Assembly (NCBI GenBank): GCA_023053545.1
Contig: JAKZAN010000001.1
Location: 4,794,565-4,858,564 of the forward strand
Direction of reading: 5' to 3'
Length of the DNA stretch: 64,000 nucleotides
Origin: Lepidurus packardi
Taxonomy: Eukaryota > Arthropoda > Branchiopoda > Notostraca > Triopsidae
A program made the translations under genes and the position numbers. This document shows positions 53,637-63,832 of this stretch, piece by piece. The notes beneath the pieces were generated by a model. That model ran no database searches. It had not been told where the DNA came from and saw only the letters and a list, made by a program, of their open reading frames with translations. Within the stretch, counting starts at the first letter, position 1. The number at the start of each line of letters is the position of its first letter.

Positions 53637-56600
53637 ATGAGTAAATCAAGGGCGCAGTTTTTTAAAAATTGTCTACGCGATCTTGAACGTAGAGCAAATT
53701 TGCCTGCGTCGGCCTACGATAGTTCTTCAAGAGCGCCCATACTGATTAGTAACGAACATTTTGAGAAGTTTAGGCAGGCGTGTTTTTCAAAGAAAACAGA
53801 GTTCGATGCTTACCCTCTCCCGAAGCGTATGGCAATATGGCAATCTCAGAGTTTTAATATTGACCAAATTGACACAACTGCTTCCAGTACTTTGCCCGAG
53901 CGTTTGAGCGAATGTTTAGCTTTGTGCAGCAATGGAGATGGGAATTGTTTCTACAATTCCGCTTCTTTGTCTTTGTTCGGCAACCAAAGGCATGCCGTTG
54001 AGTTGCGCTGCCGAGTTGTGGTCGAATTAGCAACCAATTATGAGTTGTACTCCAGGGAGTCGGCAGGATACCTCTCGATGAAACAAATTGGAACCCTAGT
54101 CGAGTACTCAGGATTCCATTTCGACCGTGTTAAATTCACGGGCGTTGACTCAGTGTGCCCTACAGGTATTCCACCGGCGGAAGACTGTTTTAAGTACTAT
54201 TCCATGGAACACGCCAGGGATCGGGAATATTCGAGCATTATTGCATTCCCAGCTTTGGCTAATGTTTGTAAGATAGCCGTGGAGTCAGTTTATCCGAAAG
54301 CGGATGGAATCAGAGCATCTCATCAAGCGAATTTTTTAAACGAGACGTTTTCACCAAGCGGTGCCGTTTCCTCTGAAACTATTCGAATTTTGTGGACTGG
54401 GCTTTTGGCAAACTTCACGAAGAAGGAAAATGGACGTTTAGTCCCTCCAACATTCTGGAATCCCAATCATTTTGTGCCTGTGATTGAGCGTGCTAGTCAG
54501 TCACCCCTCTTTTTGTCAGAGAACTGCACTCTTCCGGTTCTTGATGTGGTAGAAACTGCGTCAGTTATTCCCAGTCATCCAATTGAAACTGCAAATGTGG
54601 TAACACCTGTTGCAGTTTCTTTTTGCAGCTCTATGCAAAATAGTAGTAGCGCTGTTAGTTCAGGGCTTCGCGAGTCGTTCTCGCATGAAAATTCAAGCTC
54701 AGATTTTGAATTGTCTGTCCCAAAAGCTTTTGCCGCAAATAATGGAGAGCACGAAGAAAATGTCACTAAAGCCATTTCATCGAATGGTAAAACACCTGGT
54801 GTGAAGTCAGGCAGAGTAGTATCTCATACCAAGCAAGGGCCTTCAAAATTTTCGTGCAAGGGATGTGAAACTACGTTCAAAACAAATCAAAATTTGGAGA
54901 ATCACATTAAAAACAAGCGCTGCAAGTTTCAGCTAGGAAAACAAAGCTCTAGTCAGATTCTGCTTGCCGAGCAAGGATCTAAGGGCTTTATTTGCGAAGA
55001 CTGTAAAACCGTTTTCACAAGGAAGAGCAATTTGAAGTTGCATATAGAAAAGAAAAGATGTAGCAAGTCTAGTTTTGAGTGCCCACAGTGTAGTTTGCAG
55101 TTTTCTAGAGCAGACATGCTCACCCGTCATGTAGAATTAGTTCATTCTCTTGAATTAGGCTCTAGTCAAATTTTGCTTGCCGAGCAAGGATCTAAGGGCT
55201 TTACGTGCGAAGTCTGTAAAACCGTTTTCACAAGGAAGAGCACTTTAAAGGTGCACATAGAAAAGAAAAGATGTAGCAAGTCTAGTTTTGAGTGCCCACA
55301 GTGTAGTTTGCAGTTTTCTAGAACAGACATGCTCACCCGTCATGTAGAATTAGTTCATTCTCTTGAATTAGAAGAAACACGTACTTCTGAGGAGATCCCC
55401 TTAATTGGCCCGGTAGACAAGGAGCATTCCTTAAACGTGATTTCAGTTGACAAGCAGCAATTGCACATCTTAGTCGAGTTAGATCAGTCAGAGCCGACTT
55501 ACGACCCAGTAATAAATTCTGCGTTTCAGAGCAGTGTTAGTGGTAGCGTGTCTGCTGATACCATTAATTGCAGTACTTTAGTCATCGATTCTGACGACGA
55601 ATTCTGTAACGTTGCTAGAAAAAAGAGAAAGCTCGAACAGAAACCAAGAATAATTTGCTATCACCCTGGCTGTGAAGAGAAGCTGTCACATCTGACGTCT
55701 TATGTTAAGCATGTTAACAATAAACATGGTTTGTCCTGCCAGCTAGAGAAATTCAGTTTTTCCAACGAGAACAGTTTCATGTCGTGGAAAACAGAGATCG
55801 AAAGAAATGCTTGTGTTAGTTTCCGTAATCGAAGGGGAGCTCGGAAGTGCACTAGTTACAGTATAACAACCTACGTGTGCAATCGCTCTTTCTCGTATAA
55901 AAATCGGGGTACAGGCAAACGTGCCTTGAAGCGACTAAAGTCTTGTTGTACGGGTGTCCGTTGTACCAGCTTTATAATTGCGCAAGTATGGCACCTTACA
56001 AAAAGAATTGAGGTTACATGTTGCCTAACTCATGTTGGCCATGATCGTTTACCAGGTCGTTGTCGCCTTCATGAAGGAACAAAAGAAGAATTACAACATA
56101 AGCTTTTGATCGGAATCGGCATTAATAGATGTGGATTTTGCGGAGCTTGCAGGGAAGTATTTTGGTGCTCGTGTGACGATTTTTATAACTATCATTTCGT
56201 CTGCAAGCATATCCATAGAGTTACCCCAGTTTTAAGTGACAATCTGCGTCATTCACGTGTCATAGGAGCGGCATTAGTAGAGCAACAGATCGCTGAAAAT
56301 ACCCAGCTAGAAAAGTTAGCCAGAACAACTAAACCACCAGCCGTTTCCTTGGCAAACATTTGTAGAGACTTGCGCGAGATTTTTAATACGTTAACAACTG
56401 ATCCTGGAACCATCCGTGATTTGGAGATTGCTGTGGCTACAGCAAGACTTATTAACAGTAGACCACCAGAGGAAAAGATAGTAAAAGAGACGTTCGAAAA
56501 ATTAACCGACGTCCGTTCTAATGCCAAATTTATACCTCAAAGAGAATTTCATCGGACGCGCAAGCCGTACAATAACAAACCATCGAATGTCTTTCTAAGA

Positions 56601-56897
56601 CATGGATTTAGCGATCAGCCATCCGACGTTTTAGATGACATCGTACCGCAACTCTGCGCTGGTTGCAGCAAACGAAACGATCCTGATGACGACCTTGATG
56701 ATGATATTACTTGGGTTTGTTGCAGCGTGTGTAAGTCTTGGTTTCATATAACTTGCGCTCACAAGCAGCAGCCAGATTTATGCCTAAATAGTATACCAAT
56801 GGACGACTTACATGATATTCAGTACATATGCCTTGTCTGTGTTAATGAAAGGGATAATGTAGTATTGCTTTGCATTTCGCAAAGCAATACTAATTAG
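53637..56897 (+). CDS. OTU protease-zinc finger-SWIM-PHD fusion protein, right copy
   Basis: 1086 residues from ATG 53637. OTU: D101-G-N-C104, H278 (NPNHFVPVI). Zinc fingers: first at 407-429, then a two-finger module (about 438-507) repeated in tandem at about 509-578 with a 71-residue (213-bp) period, then C2H2 at 674-697. GCM/FLYWCH-like motif at 748-802 (CCLTHVGHD). The MULE linker found in the left copy is missing; the frame jumps from LLIGI (about 827) to a complete SWIM finger C844-S-C846...C856-K-H858, then a C-terminus identical to the left copy from about NSRPPEEK on, with PHD at 1007-1068. Catalytic OTU residues are kept and the DDE core is gone. No stop or frameshift. Confidence 0.75.
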   Translation: MSKSRAQFFKNCLRDLERRANLPASAYDSSSRAPILISNEHFEKFRQACFSKKTEFDAYPLPKRMAIWQSQSFNIDQIDTTASSTLPERLSECLALCSNGDGNCFYNSASLSLFGNQRHAVELRCRVVVELATNYELYSRESAGYLSMKQIGTLVEYSGFHFDRVKFTGVDSVCPTGIPPAEDCFKYYSMEHARDREYSSIIAFPALANVCKIAVESVYPKADGIRASHQANFLNETFSPSGAVSSETIRILWTGLLANFTKKENGRLVPPTFWNPNHFVPVIERASQSPLFLSENCTLPVLDVVETASVIPSHPIETANVVTPVAVSFCSSMQNSSSAVSSGLRESFSHENSSSDFELSVPKAFAANNGEHEENVTKAISSNGKTPGVKSGRVVSHTKQGPSKFSCKGCETTFKTNQNLENHIKNKRCKFQLGKQSSSQILLAEQGSKGFICEDCKTVFTRKSNLKLHIEKKRCSKSSFECPQCSLQFSRADMLTRHVELVHSLELGSSQILLAEQGSKGFTCEVCKTVFTRKSTLKVHIEKKRCSKSSFECPQCSLQFSRTDMLTRHVELVHSLELEETRTSEEIPLIGPVDKEHSLNVISVDKQQLHILVELDQSEPTYDPVINSAFQSSVSGSVSADTINCSTLVIDSDDEFCNVARKKRKLEQKPRIICYHPGCEEKLSHLTSYVKHVNNKHGLSCQLEKFSFSNENSFMSWKTEIERNACVSFRNRRGARKCTSYSITTYVCNRSFSYKNRGTGKRALKRLKSCCTGVRCTSFIIAQVWHLTKRIEVTCCLTHVGHDRLPGRCRLHEGTKEELQHKLLIGIGINRCGFCGACREVFWCSCDDFYNYHFVCKHIHRVTPVLSDNLRHSRVIGAALVEQQIAENTQLEKLARTTKPPAVSLANICRDLREIFNTLTTDPGTIRDLEIAVATARLINSRPPEEKIVKETFEKLTDVRSNAKFIPQREFHRTRKPYNNKPSNVFLRHGFSDQPSDVLDDIVPQLCAGCSKRNDPDDDLDDDITWVCCSVCKSWFHITCAHKQQPDLCLNSIPMDDLHDIQYICLVCVNERDNVVLLCISQSNTN
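54947..55372 (+). repeat. 213-bp tandem duplication of a two-zinc-finger module in the right ORF
   Basis: TCTAGTCAGATTCTGCTTGC and TCTAGTCAAATTTTGCTTGC start the two units, which are nearly identical through LTRHVELVHSLEL. The left ORF has one unit. Confidence 0.85.
56861..56891. terminator. Perfect 13-bp hairpin at the 3' end of the right MULE ORF
   Basis: Mirror image of 49415-49445; overlaps the last codons before TAG at 56895-56897. Confidence 0.6.
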
Positions 56898-59351
56898 CAA
56901 TAGCAATTTTTTGATTGACTTCGCATTTTATTGCCGTATTCATGTCAATAAGTGTCAAGGTAGTCAAAGGTAGTTTGGGAGTTTTACTCGCAGGGTGCAG
57001 CTATGTGCAGCAAAGTTGTGATTTTTAGTTTCCACGAAGTCTGATAGTCTTACTCGCAGAACGCAGCTATATGCAGCAAAGTTGTGATTCGTGTTTCCAA
57101 ATAATCTGCGAGTTATACATCAGCAATTATATTCAGCAAAGTTGTGATTTAAGTTTTCAAGCTGAATTGTATTTATGATTGTGAATTCGATGTATGGTTG
57201 TGAATTGAGTTTATGGGTGTGAAGGTAAAAAGGGGTACCACACACCGTGACACGACTGAGATGTATTGGAATATTAATATCAGTACACTCGGTAACCGTG
57301 TCATCGCTGAGTGGGACCCGCAAGCACTTTGAATTGTTGTGAATTCCATTTCATTGTGTTGTGTTGTGTTTTGAAATTTGAATTTTTTTAGAACATTGCA
57401 GAAATATACAATTAAACAAGAAAAATATTTTTTTTATTTTACAAAGTAATTTTTATTTTTTCAGGCATATTTTAATAGGCATTATGCGGTCACAGCATTA
57501 TTACAGCGGCCACGGAAGTGTGCATAACAAAAAAGGTAACCAGAAGCAACTACTGTACATACAAAAAAGCTTAATAACTGACATGTCAGCACTCTTTTCA
57601 ACTAAAAAAAACTAAATACAACTTTGTAGACTGCTAGGTGGTTGCCTATAGTCGCTCCGGGTTTCGGCTTTTCGAGGTTTTGCCGCCTAGTCGCTCCGGG
57701 TTTAGGCTTTTAGGCAAAAAGTCAGTACTGCTCACCGTGTACTCCCTTCCTGTCTTCTCTTCCCACGGTACGTAGGCTACACAATCTTTTCTGCTTTTTC
57801 CAGAATCTTCCTTACTTTTGCTATTGCCCCGCACCCACTACTTGTTTTTAGGCTTTTCTACCTCAAACTTTGTCTTCCAAATTTGGCTTATATGAAGAAT
57901 TTGCCATGCGGTTTAATAGTGTTGATAGAAGAAGACACTACATAGCTGATGGGCTATGTGTCTTTTCTGTTTACTGTTTTAAAAAAATGCTATCAAATAA
58001 ATAAGAACTGATACAAATAAGAATAAGAATTGTAAGAACCGGTACTGATAAAGAAGCTATATACAAAGATAACTACTTATATACAATATATGCTACTGTA
58101 ATAACTAATACGAAGATAACTTACGCCAAATCAACTGGTCATAAACTTAAGCTATGAAAAAAATTTGCTTCAGCAACACCGGTTCCAGAATTCCCTAATC
58201 GGAAATTCTAAGTTGCCCTCTTTGGACCCCTTATGAGTTGTCTTCTATGTTGACTTTCTTATTGTGTTCCTTTATACTTATTCCTTAGAAGGGCCTATTG
58301 ACTTAACTTGGCTAGCACTTCCTAGACTTTTCGTAGAACAGCCTCCAATACCCTATATAGGAGATTATCTCTTGCGGATATATAAAGTGGAATCAGCATA
58401 GGCAAAAGATGTAATTCTTCGCCAGCGCTCACGCAATCTACGCAAGCTCTTGTAAAAGTAGCCAAGTAAAACAAGTTCCTTTAACTATAATCTAAAAAGC
58501 CCAACACTTTCATTGTCTTTTCATTTTAATTCTTGCGATCAAAATAAATGTCCTTCACTTTTGCTTCTTTCGTTCTTCACGACCTTCCCATACCAATACC
58601 GCGAAAATAGGGGGTGGAGGATACTTGGAAGACTTTTGACCGACTTCTGCAAACAATCTACGTCTATTCTCTCTGTCGTGTCAATAAACGGCGAAAACGG
58701 ACCACATTTCGAGTTTTTATTTCAGAGTGGTAAATATTTTGAGAATTTTACTCACTTCTGTTGGGTTTTCATCTGTACTTCTTTTTGGCGGGCCATATCA
58801 AATCCAAACTGGGCTCATTTATTCTAGTTTTTTTCCAAATGAAGTCCAAATAAAGGTGAAAAAGACGCCCAATCCTTCTCCATGAGTTCAATAAACATCT
58901 CGTTGCGAACCTGAATTAAATTTTAGCCATCGATTAAGCTTTCCAATTCTTGAGATTGTTTCAAGTTCTAAGAACATTGGTTAATTTCCATTAAACCCCG
59001 TGTAGACACCCTAATTCTCATTAACTGAAGCGCAAGTTGACAAATAAGCACATTTCGCAAACCTCGGAAAAAGTTGTACCCAGGTAGACTACGTTTGAAA
59101 AAATAAATACTGTGGTAGTAGGATGAGTCACGTACGAGAGCTAGAAAAGGCAAGTAGTGTACCAGAGTGCGAACAGTAAAGTCGAGTTTTTACTTTTGAT
59201 CCGTGATTACTTTAACCCTGTGTAACGAGTGAATTTGCTTGCCATACAGAATAAAGACACTTAGCCTATATTAATACAACATTAACCCATGCTTATAGAA
59301 GCTGCTTATTCTTCGAAGTCGGTAAGTTAGCTCACCGTGTATTCCCTTCCA
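56898..59351. repeat. Near-perfect inverted repeat arm (right) of the MULE pair
   Basis: Mirrors about 46955-49408 with a constant coordinate sum of 106306. Differences are rare single bases (for example ATTAGGGAATTC versus ATCGGAAATTC near 48115/58200). It contains the mirrored tandem repeats (56975-57151, 57641-57712). No supported gene. The inverted identity continues into the ORF 3' ends, to about 56456 and 49850. Confidence 0.85.
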
Positions 59352-60104
59352 GAGTTTCCTAATCGGAAATTCTAAGTTGCCCTCTTTTGACCCATTCTGA
59401 GTTGTCCTCTCTATTGACTTCCTGATTTTGTTCCTTCATTTATCCCTTAGAAGCCAGCATTGACTTAACTTAACCAGCACTTCCTAGACTTTTTGAAAAA
59501 CAGCCTCCAATACCCTATAGGAGATTATCTCTGGCGTATATATAAAGTGGAATCAGCATCAGCAAAAGATGTAATTCTTCGCCAGCGCTCACGCAATCTA
59601 CGCAAGCTCTTGTAAAAGTAGCAAAGTAAAACAATGGAATAAACTATGGAATCAGGATAGGTACCAAGAGTTTTTCGAGCAATCACACAATCTACTCGAG
59701 CTCTTGTAAAAAGTAGTCTAGTAAAACAAGTTCCTTTAACTAATCTAAACGCCCTACATTTGTCATTGTAATTCTTGCGATCGTAATCGTCATGCAGCTT
59801 ACTTAAAGTTAATCATGGTTGCTGCCTGACTTTGGTAGTTAGATAATGCACTCCAAAAGAACCTGGTCTATTCATTAAAACTACACAGGAACCTTTTTTT
59901 TCCAAAGCCAAAACCGTCGGAGCTTATATACGGGTAGTTCAGGACGCAAATATAGAAAGATCACAACAATTAGTCGTCCGAGTGCGGTTAATCAACAGTA
60001 CAAGTGGAATAAGGTCAGGTCAGGTCAGATCAAAGACTTAGGTCAAATACCAAACATAATCTCCCAATACCAAGGTTAACTGATAAGAAATACACATCCT
60101 TATA
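59352..60104. repeat. Additional direct repeat copies in the right MULE arm
   Basis: 59352-59640 repeats 58185-58470 (AATCGGAAATTCTAAGTTGCCCTC, CTCCAATACCCTATA, CGCCAGCGCTCACGCAATC in shorter matches). The following part aligns inversely to 45660-46130 of the left arm, with many differences. The first segment has no counterpart in the left arm at this place. Confidence 0.6.
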
Positions 60105-60960
60105 CCTAGGCTATAGATGGGACTAGTTAATGCCGATAATCAACTCCGACTATGCTGAGTTAAATGTGTTTAAGTGAGTCGTCTAGAAACAACAACATTA
60201 ACGCTAATGATAATCAACTGTTAACGAAGTTTCCGAATTGATAAAGTTGTTACAACTTCATTAACTATGACCAACATTTAGCTAATGCCTAAAAGTCGCG
60301 TCTAGACAACTTATCTGATTAAGTTAGGACTAGGATATGACAAAATAGCATTTCGTCACTTCGTAAAAACGTTTTCCTCATATAAATATAAAAAATAACC
60401 AATCCGAATAAAAACCGAATCGGTCTCTTTTCTAGTGTAGGCCTTAACTGATCACAAATGCACCGCAAATAATGCTCTGAAAAAAAATAATTGGCCATAC
60501 GTGAAAACGTCATTTTTTGGTCGTTCGAATGGACTTTCTGTCGATAATGTGTTTAATTATGTGAAGGTGCTACACCTAATAAAGCACTGAAAAGGTTTAG
60601 TCTTGGTAAAGCATATTTCTTCGCGTCGGAAAAAGTCTACATTCCGAAAATGAACAACACGGATGTGAAAGAAAGATGGTTATATAACAAACTGTTTTTC
60701 AGAATGTACTACTTATTTATAGATCTTTATACAAATCAGGAGACGTCTTATTAATGAAACTATATATTTTGATTGATTGTCTCTCCTATTTCTCGCTATT
60801 CTTTTGCGCAAGATGAGCAGCTGGACGAGAATTAAAGTTTCTCCAAGAAAACTTGGACAAACACTTCACTTGTCAAAGGTGTAAGCGGAAACACGTCCAT
60901 CGTTTGCGGTTCAAAATACTTTCTGATAGGAAAGCGACAGTAAAAATACTTTTTGACAGA
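60105..60960. other. Right-arm-only insertion of unknown origin
   Basis: About 850 bp absent from the mirrored left position (around 45560). AT-rich with stops in all frames. No terminal repeats or domains were recognised. Confidence 0.45.
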
Positions 60961-61093
60961 AAAATGTTGTCCACATGCTTCCAAACTCTCGATATGGCCG
61001 TCACGAAAAAAATTCCTTTCCTATTTTAGAGCTCCGGAAATTCTGTGGGTCAAAGTAATATTCTTTGCGTCATAATTAAGTTTACCAGTCAAA

Positions 61094-61505
61094 CAACAGC
61101 TATCAAAGAATTTATTATGCATAAATATAGATAGATCGAGAAATGGACTGTTTCACACAGCCCTCTACGAGACTTGTTGGAAAATGCCATATCTACCAAA
61201 GCACTATGTATGACTCAACAAGACAAGACAGACGTACCATTTCTACTTTAATCAAACTGAGATCCACACATTTTCCTACAGAAGCCTTTTTATAATATCT
61301 CAACACAAGACTTGACACACATTTCCTTCCGGTGTAGACTTTTAAACAGACTAGAGCCTATATTTATTACGTGAACTGGCAAAATTGAAACTACATTTTA
61401 AGTTAACCCACAGACTTTTTTGACTGATCAAAGGCTTTTCCCAATAGTCGTGGCTTTATGTCAGCCTAAGAACTTTGCAAAAAACATAGTCATACTGCTT
61501 GCTGC
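61094..61505 (+). pseudogene. Decayed 3' fragment of a related non-LTR ORF2 in the right MULE arm
   Basis: In one frame it reads RRTISTLIKLRSTHFPTEAF, then in a shifted frame LTHISFRCRLLNR, matching RKTISTLIKLRTAHFPTKTY and LIHVFFHCRLLNR of the intact ORF2 in this window. Absent from the left arm. It is an older, 5'-truncated insertion of the same family, with frameshifts. Confidence 0.7.
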
Positions 61506-61889
61506 CTTACAAGAATTGAAACGAAGAAAAAAATCAGCAGCAGCATCAGATCACTTACGTTCCCAAAGAAAAGTTGCGAACTTCTCGTCCTTTAATTTTT
61601 ATTTCAGGTTTTTATTTTGTATTAAGGCATTTGTTAAGCATAATTTGGTCTTCTTGGTTATAAAAACTTGTTACTTAAACAACAAAGGACGGGGCTGTTA
61701 AGATAACATTCCACTTTCACTGTACGTTTTTTTAGTCATATTAATATTATTTCCGTTTTGTTGCCGTCAGTTGTCAAAAACCCATGCCACCTACTGAACA
61801 CATAATATTTTTATATTTATTATTTCGGTTCTAAGCACCCTAGGGCGTAAGCCGCAGCAAGGCATGGGGAGAAAAAAAGATCACGTGCA

Positions 61890-62086
61890 ACATGCGTTTT
61901 GCTGCTTTTAAGAACCTCCTACAACATGGCTGAATCCGCTTATGCGGCTTGCTGCTTTTAAAACACCTCCTGCAACATGGCTGAATCCGCTATGCGGCTT
62001 GCTGCTTCTAAGCCACCTCCCTCAGAACCCGCTTTTATGCCGGGTTGCTGCTTTTGGTAAACAAGAGGGTCAGACTAGCTTAACGT
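61890..62086. repeat. Right outer terminal/subterminal repeats of the MULE pair
   Basis: Three to four imperfect units of about 50 bp (ACATGGCTGAATCCGCT, GCGGCTTGCTGCTT) lead into the terminal block AACCCGCTTTTATGCCGGGT, TGCTGCTTTTGGTAAACAAG and the end TAGCTTAACGT. The inverse of the end matches the left terminus. Confidence 0.65.
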
Positions 62087-62660
62087 GAAAACTTTGGGAG
62101 AAAATGCAAAATGCTCCTTTCGGGTTAACGATAGCAAGAAGACTTATCAAAACAAGTGACAAACAATGAAAGTTATAGCGTCACTTGGCGTAACTTCCGG
62201 GGTGGCCAGTTCCGGGTTCATTGCGTCATCTAGTGGAGGGGAGAAGGGCGGGAATTTCAAATCTTTACTATCACATTGGCAGGAAATCGAGGACCAAACC
62301 TAAAAATTTCCTTTACAATTACATAGTCCACCTTAAAGAAAAATAGAGTTGCTAACTTCTCGTCATAATGGCGACTTAGAGGGCTTTCTCCGGCAATAAC
62401 TTGCATATGAATCTTAAATGATCTTAGAGATTCGAATCTGTCATGTCATGTTTCCGTCCACCAGATGGCGTAACGAACCCGGAGTGTCGGAGTACGTCTT
62501 TGGTTGGTTCCCGAACCCGCTTCCTTCGGGTTGTTATCAACAGCATCAACGGTAGAGGGTTGGACTAATATGCGATATGTTGACGGCTTCTTTACCGGTG
62601 TCTGGGCGACATTTGATTAATATGGCGGCAAAACAACTCCTGTATAACACCTATAAATCG
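62087..62660. promoter_or_regulatory. PISD 5' intron and variant promoter region, unit G
   Basis: Continues the locus broken at 44918 (GAAAACTTTGGGAG). Matches 32654-33224 of unit D almost base for base, including the 280-bp variant segment with GGGCGGG, so the MULE pair sits in a D-type locus. Confidence 0.6.
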
Positions 62661-63075
62661 GCCTACTATTGCCCTTATTTCTGAGCAATGCGGACACAGA
62701 CTTGAAGAACAGATTCATCTCTTTGAGGGCATCAAGCCACTATTGACTAACAAATCATATGCTTCATTATCCAGTGTGATATTTTTTACTTATATTTGCT
62801 TTATTAGCCCATGCTTGTTACTTTCAAAAAGCGTTCGAGAATGATCATGTCCCAATTGTGCAAATGTCTACCGAAGAAGGAGTAGTGGAAGTTAAGACAG
62901 AGGTAAGGGCGGATTATTTATTTGTTTTCTGGTGTTCAATTTCGATTGTCTAGGCTTGTGAGCGTTGATTGCTAGCTCATCTTGTGGAAGGCAAGATGCG
63001 TAGCTAGAAGGTAGAAGGCGTCTTGAACCGTCTAAACGTAGGCGAACCCAGGCGAAGAGATAACGTTGTTCGTCC
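62661..63075 (+). pseudogene. GTPBP4: Partial NOG1/GTPBP4 copy 1, unit G
   Basis: Same as 33225-33642: LLTNK form of the first exon, MSTEEGVVEVKTE, ending in GTTCGTCCA joined to TTGCACAAG. Confidence 0.75.
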
Positions 63076-63832
63076 ATTGCACAAGAATACGGGGTAGAAC
63101 CAGGAGTTCATGATAGAAATGGGTCGGGTGAACGTAAGCTTGGTTAATGTCTAGTTAAGTATTCATATTTTTATGTATAATAATAACAGCTGGAAAGACA
63201 AATTCAGATGCAAAACCTGATGAGAGAACGCGTGGTAGCCACACAGATAGCTCGAGCATGAGAATAGCTATATTGGATTGGACTTTTTTCTATTGTGAGT
63301 GCATTAGGAAGGATTGATGGGTAACAAACTTCAAACTCTCTATACTAACATACTTACAGTGCTTGTACCTTTCATGTTTCTCACCTTCAAGTTATAAAAG
63401 GACCAGAAGACCTGGCCTACTATTGCCCTGATTTCTGAGCAATGCGGACACAGACTTGAAGAACAGATTCATCTCTTTGAGAGCATGAAGCCACTATTTA
63501 CTAAAGGTATATGCTTCATTATCCAGTGTGATATTTTTACTAATATTTGCTTTATTAGCCCATGCTTGTTACTTTCAAAAAGCGTTCGAGAATGATCATG
63601 TCCCAATTGTGCAAATGTCTACCGTCACCGAAGAAGGAGTAGTGGAAGTAAAGTCAGACGTAAGGGCGGATTATTTATTTGTTTTCTGGTGTTCAATTTG
63701 GATTGTCTAGGCTTGTGAGCGTTGATTGCTAGCTCATCGTGTGGAAGGTAAGATGTGTAGCTAGAAGGTAGAAGGCGTCTTGAACCGTCTAAACGTAGGC
63801 GAACCCAGGCGAAGAGATAACGTTGTTCGTCC
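63076..63832 (+). pseudogene. GTPBP4: Partial NOG1/GTPBP4 copy 2 (757-bp repeat), unit G
   Basis: Starts at the TTGCACAAG junction, runs through the NOG1 5' side, the SEQCGH and TVTEEGVVEVKSD exons and the next exon start, and ends at the same GTTCGTCCA/TTGCACAAG junction. In unit D the corresponding copy continues into full downstream exons instead. Confidence 0.75.

Larger units (their letters stand above)
53168..62086 (+). mobile_element. MULE-like DNA transposon, right arm (transcribed rightward)
   Basis: About 8.9 kb, an inverted relative of the left arm: inner terminal block at 53176-53270, promoter, long ORF 53637-56897, and a non-coding outer part ending TAGCTTAACGT at 62086. Compared with the left arm it has extra segments at about 59352-59640, 60105-60960 and 61094-61505. 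Its transposase core is deleted differently from the left arm. Confidence 0.7.

Noticed and set aside
44919-62086. Polinton/Maverick or other giant virus-like element
   Set aside because: No polymerase B, integrase, packaging ATPase or capsid-like frame. The flanking repeat is 7 bp, and the zinc/SWIM parts point to MULE.
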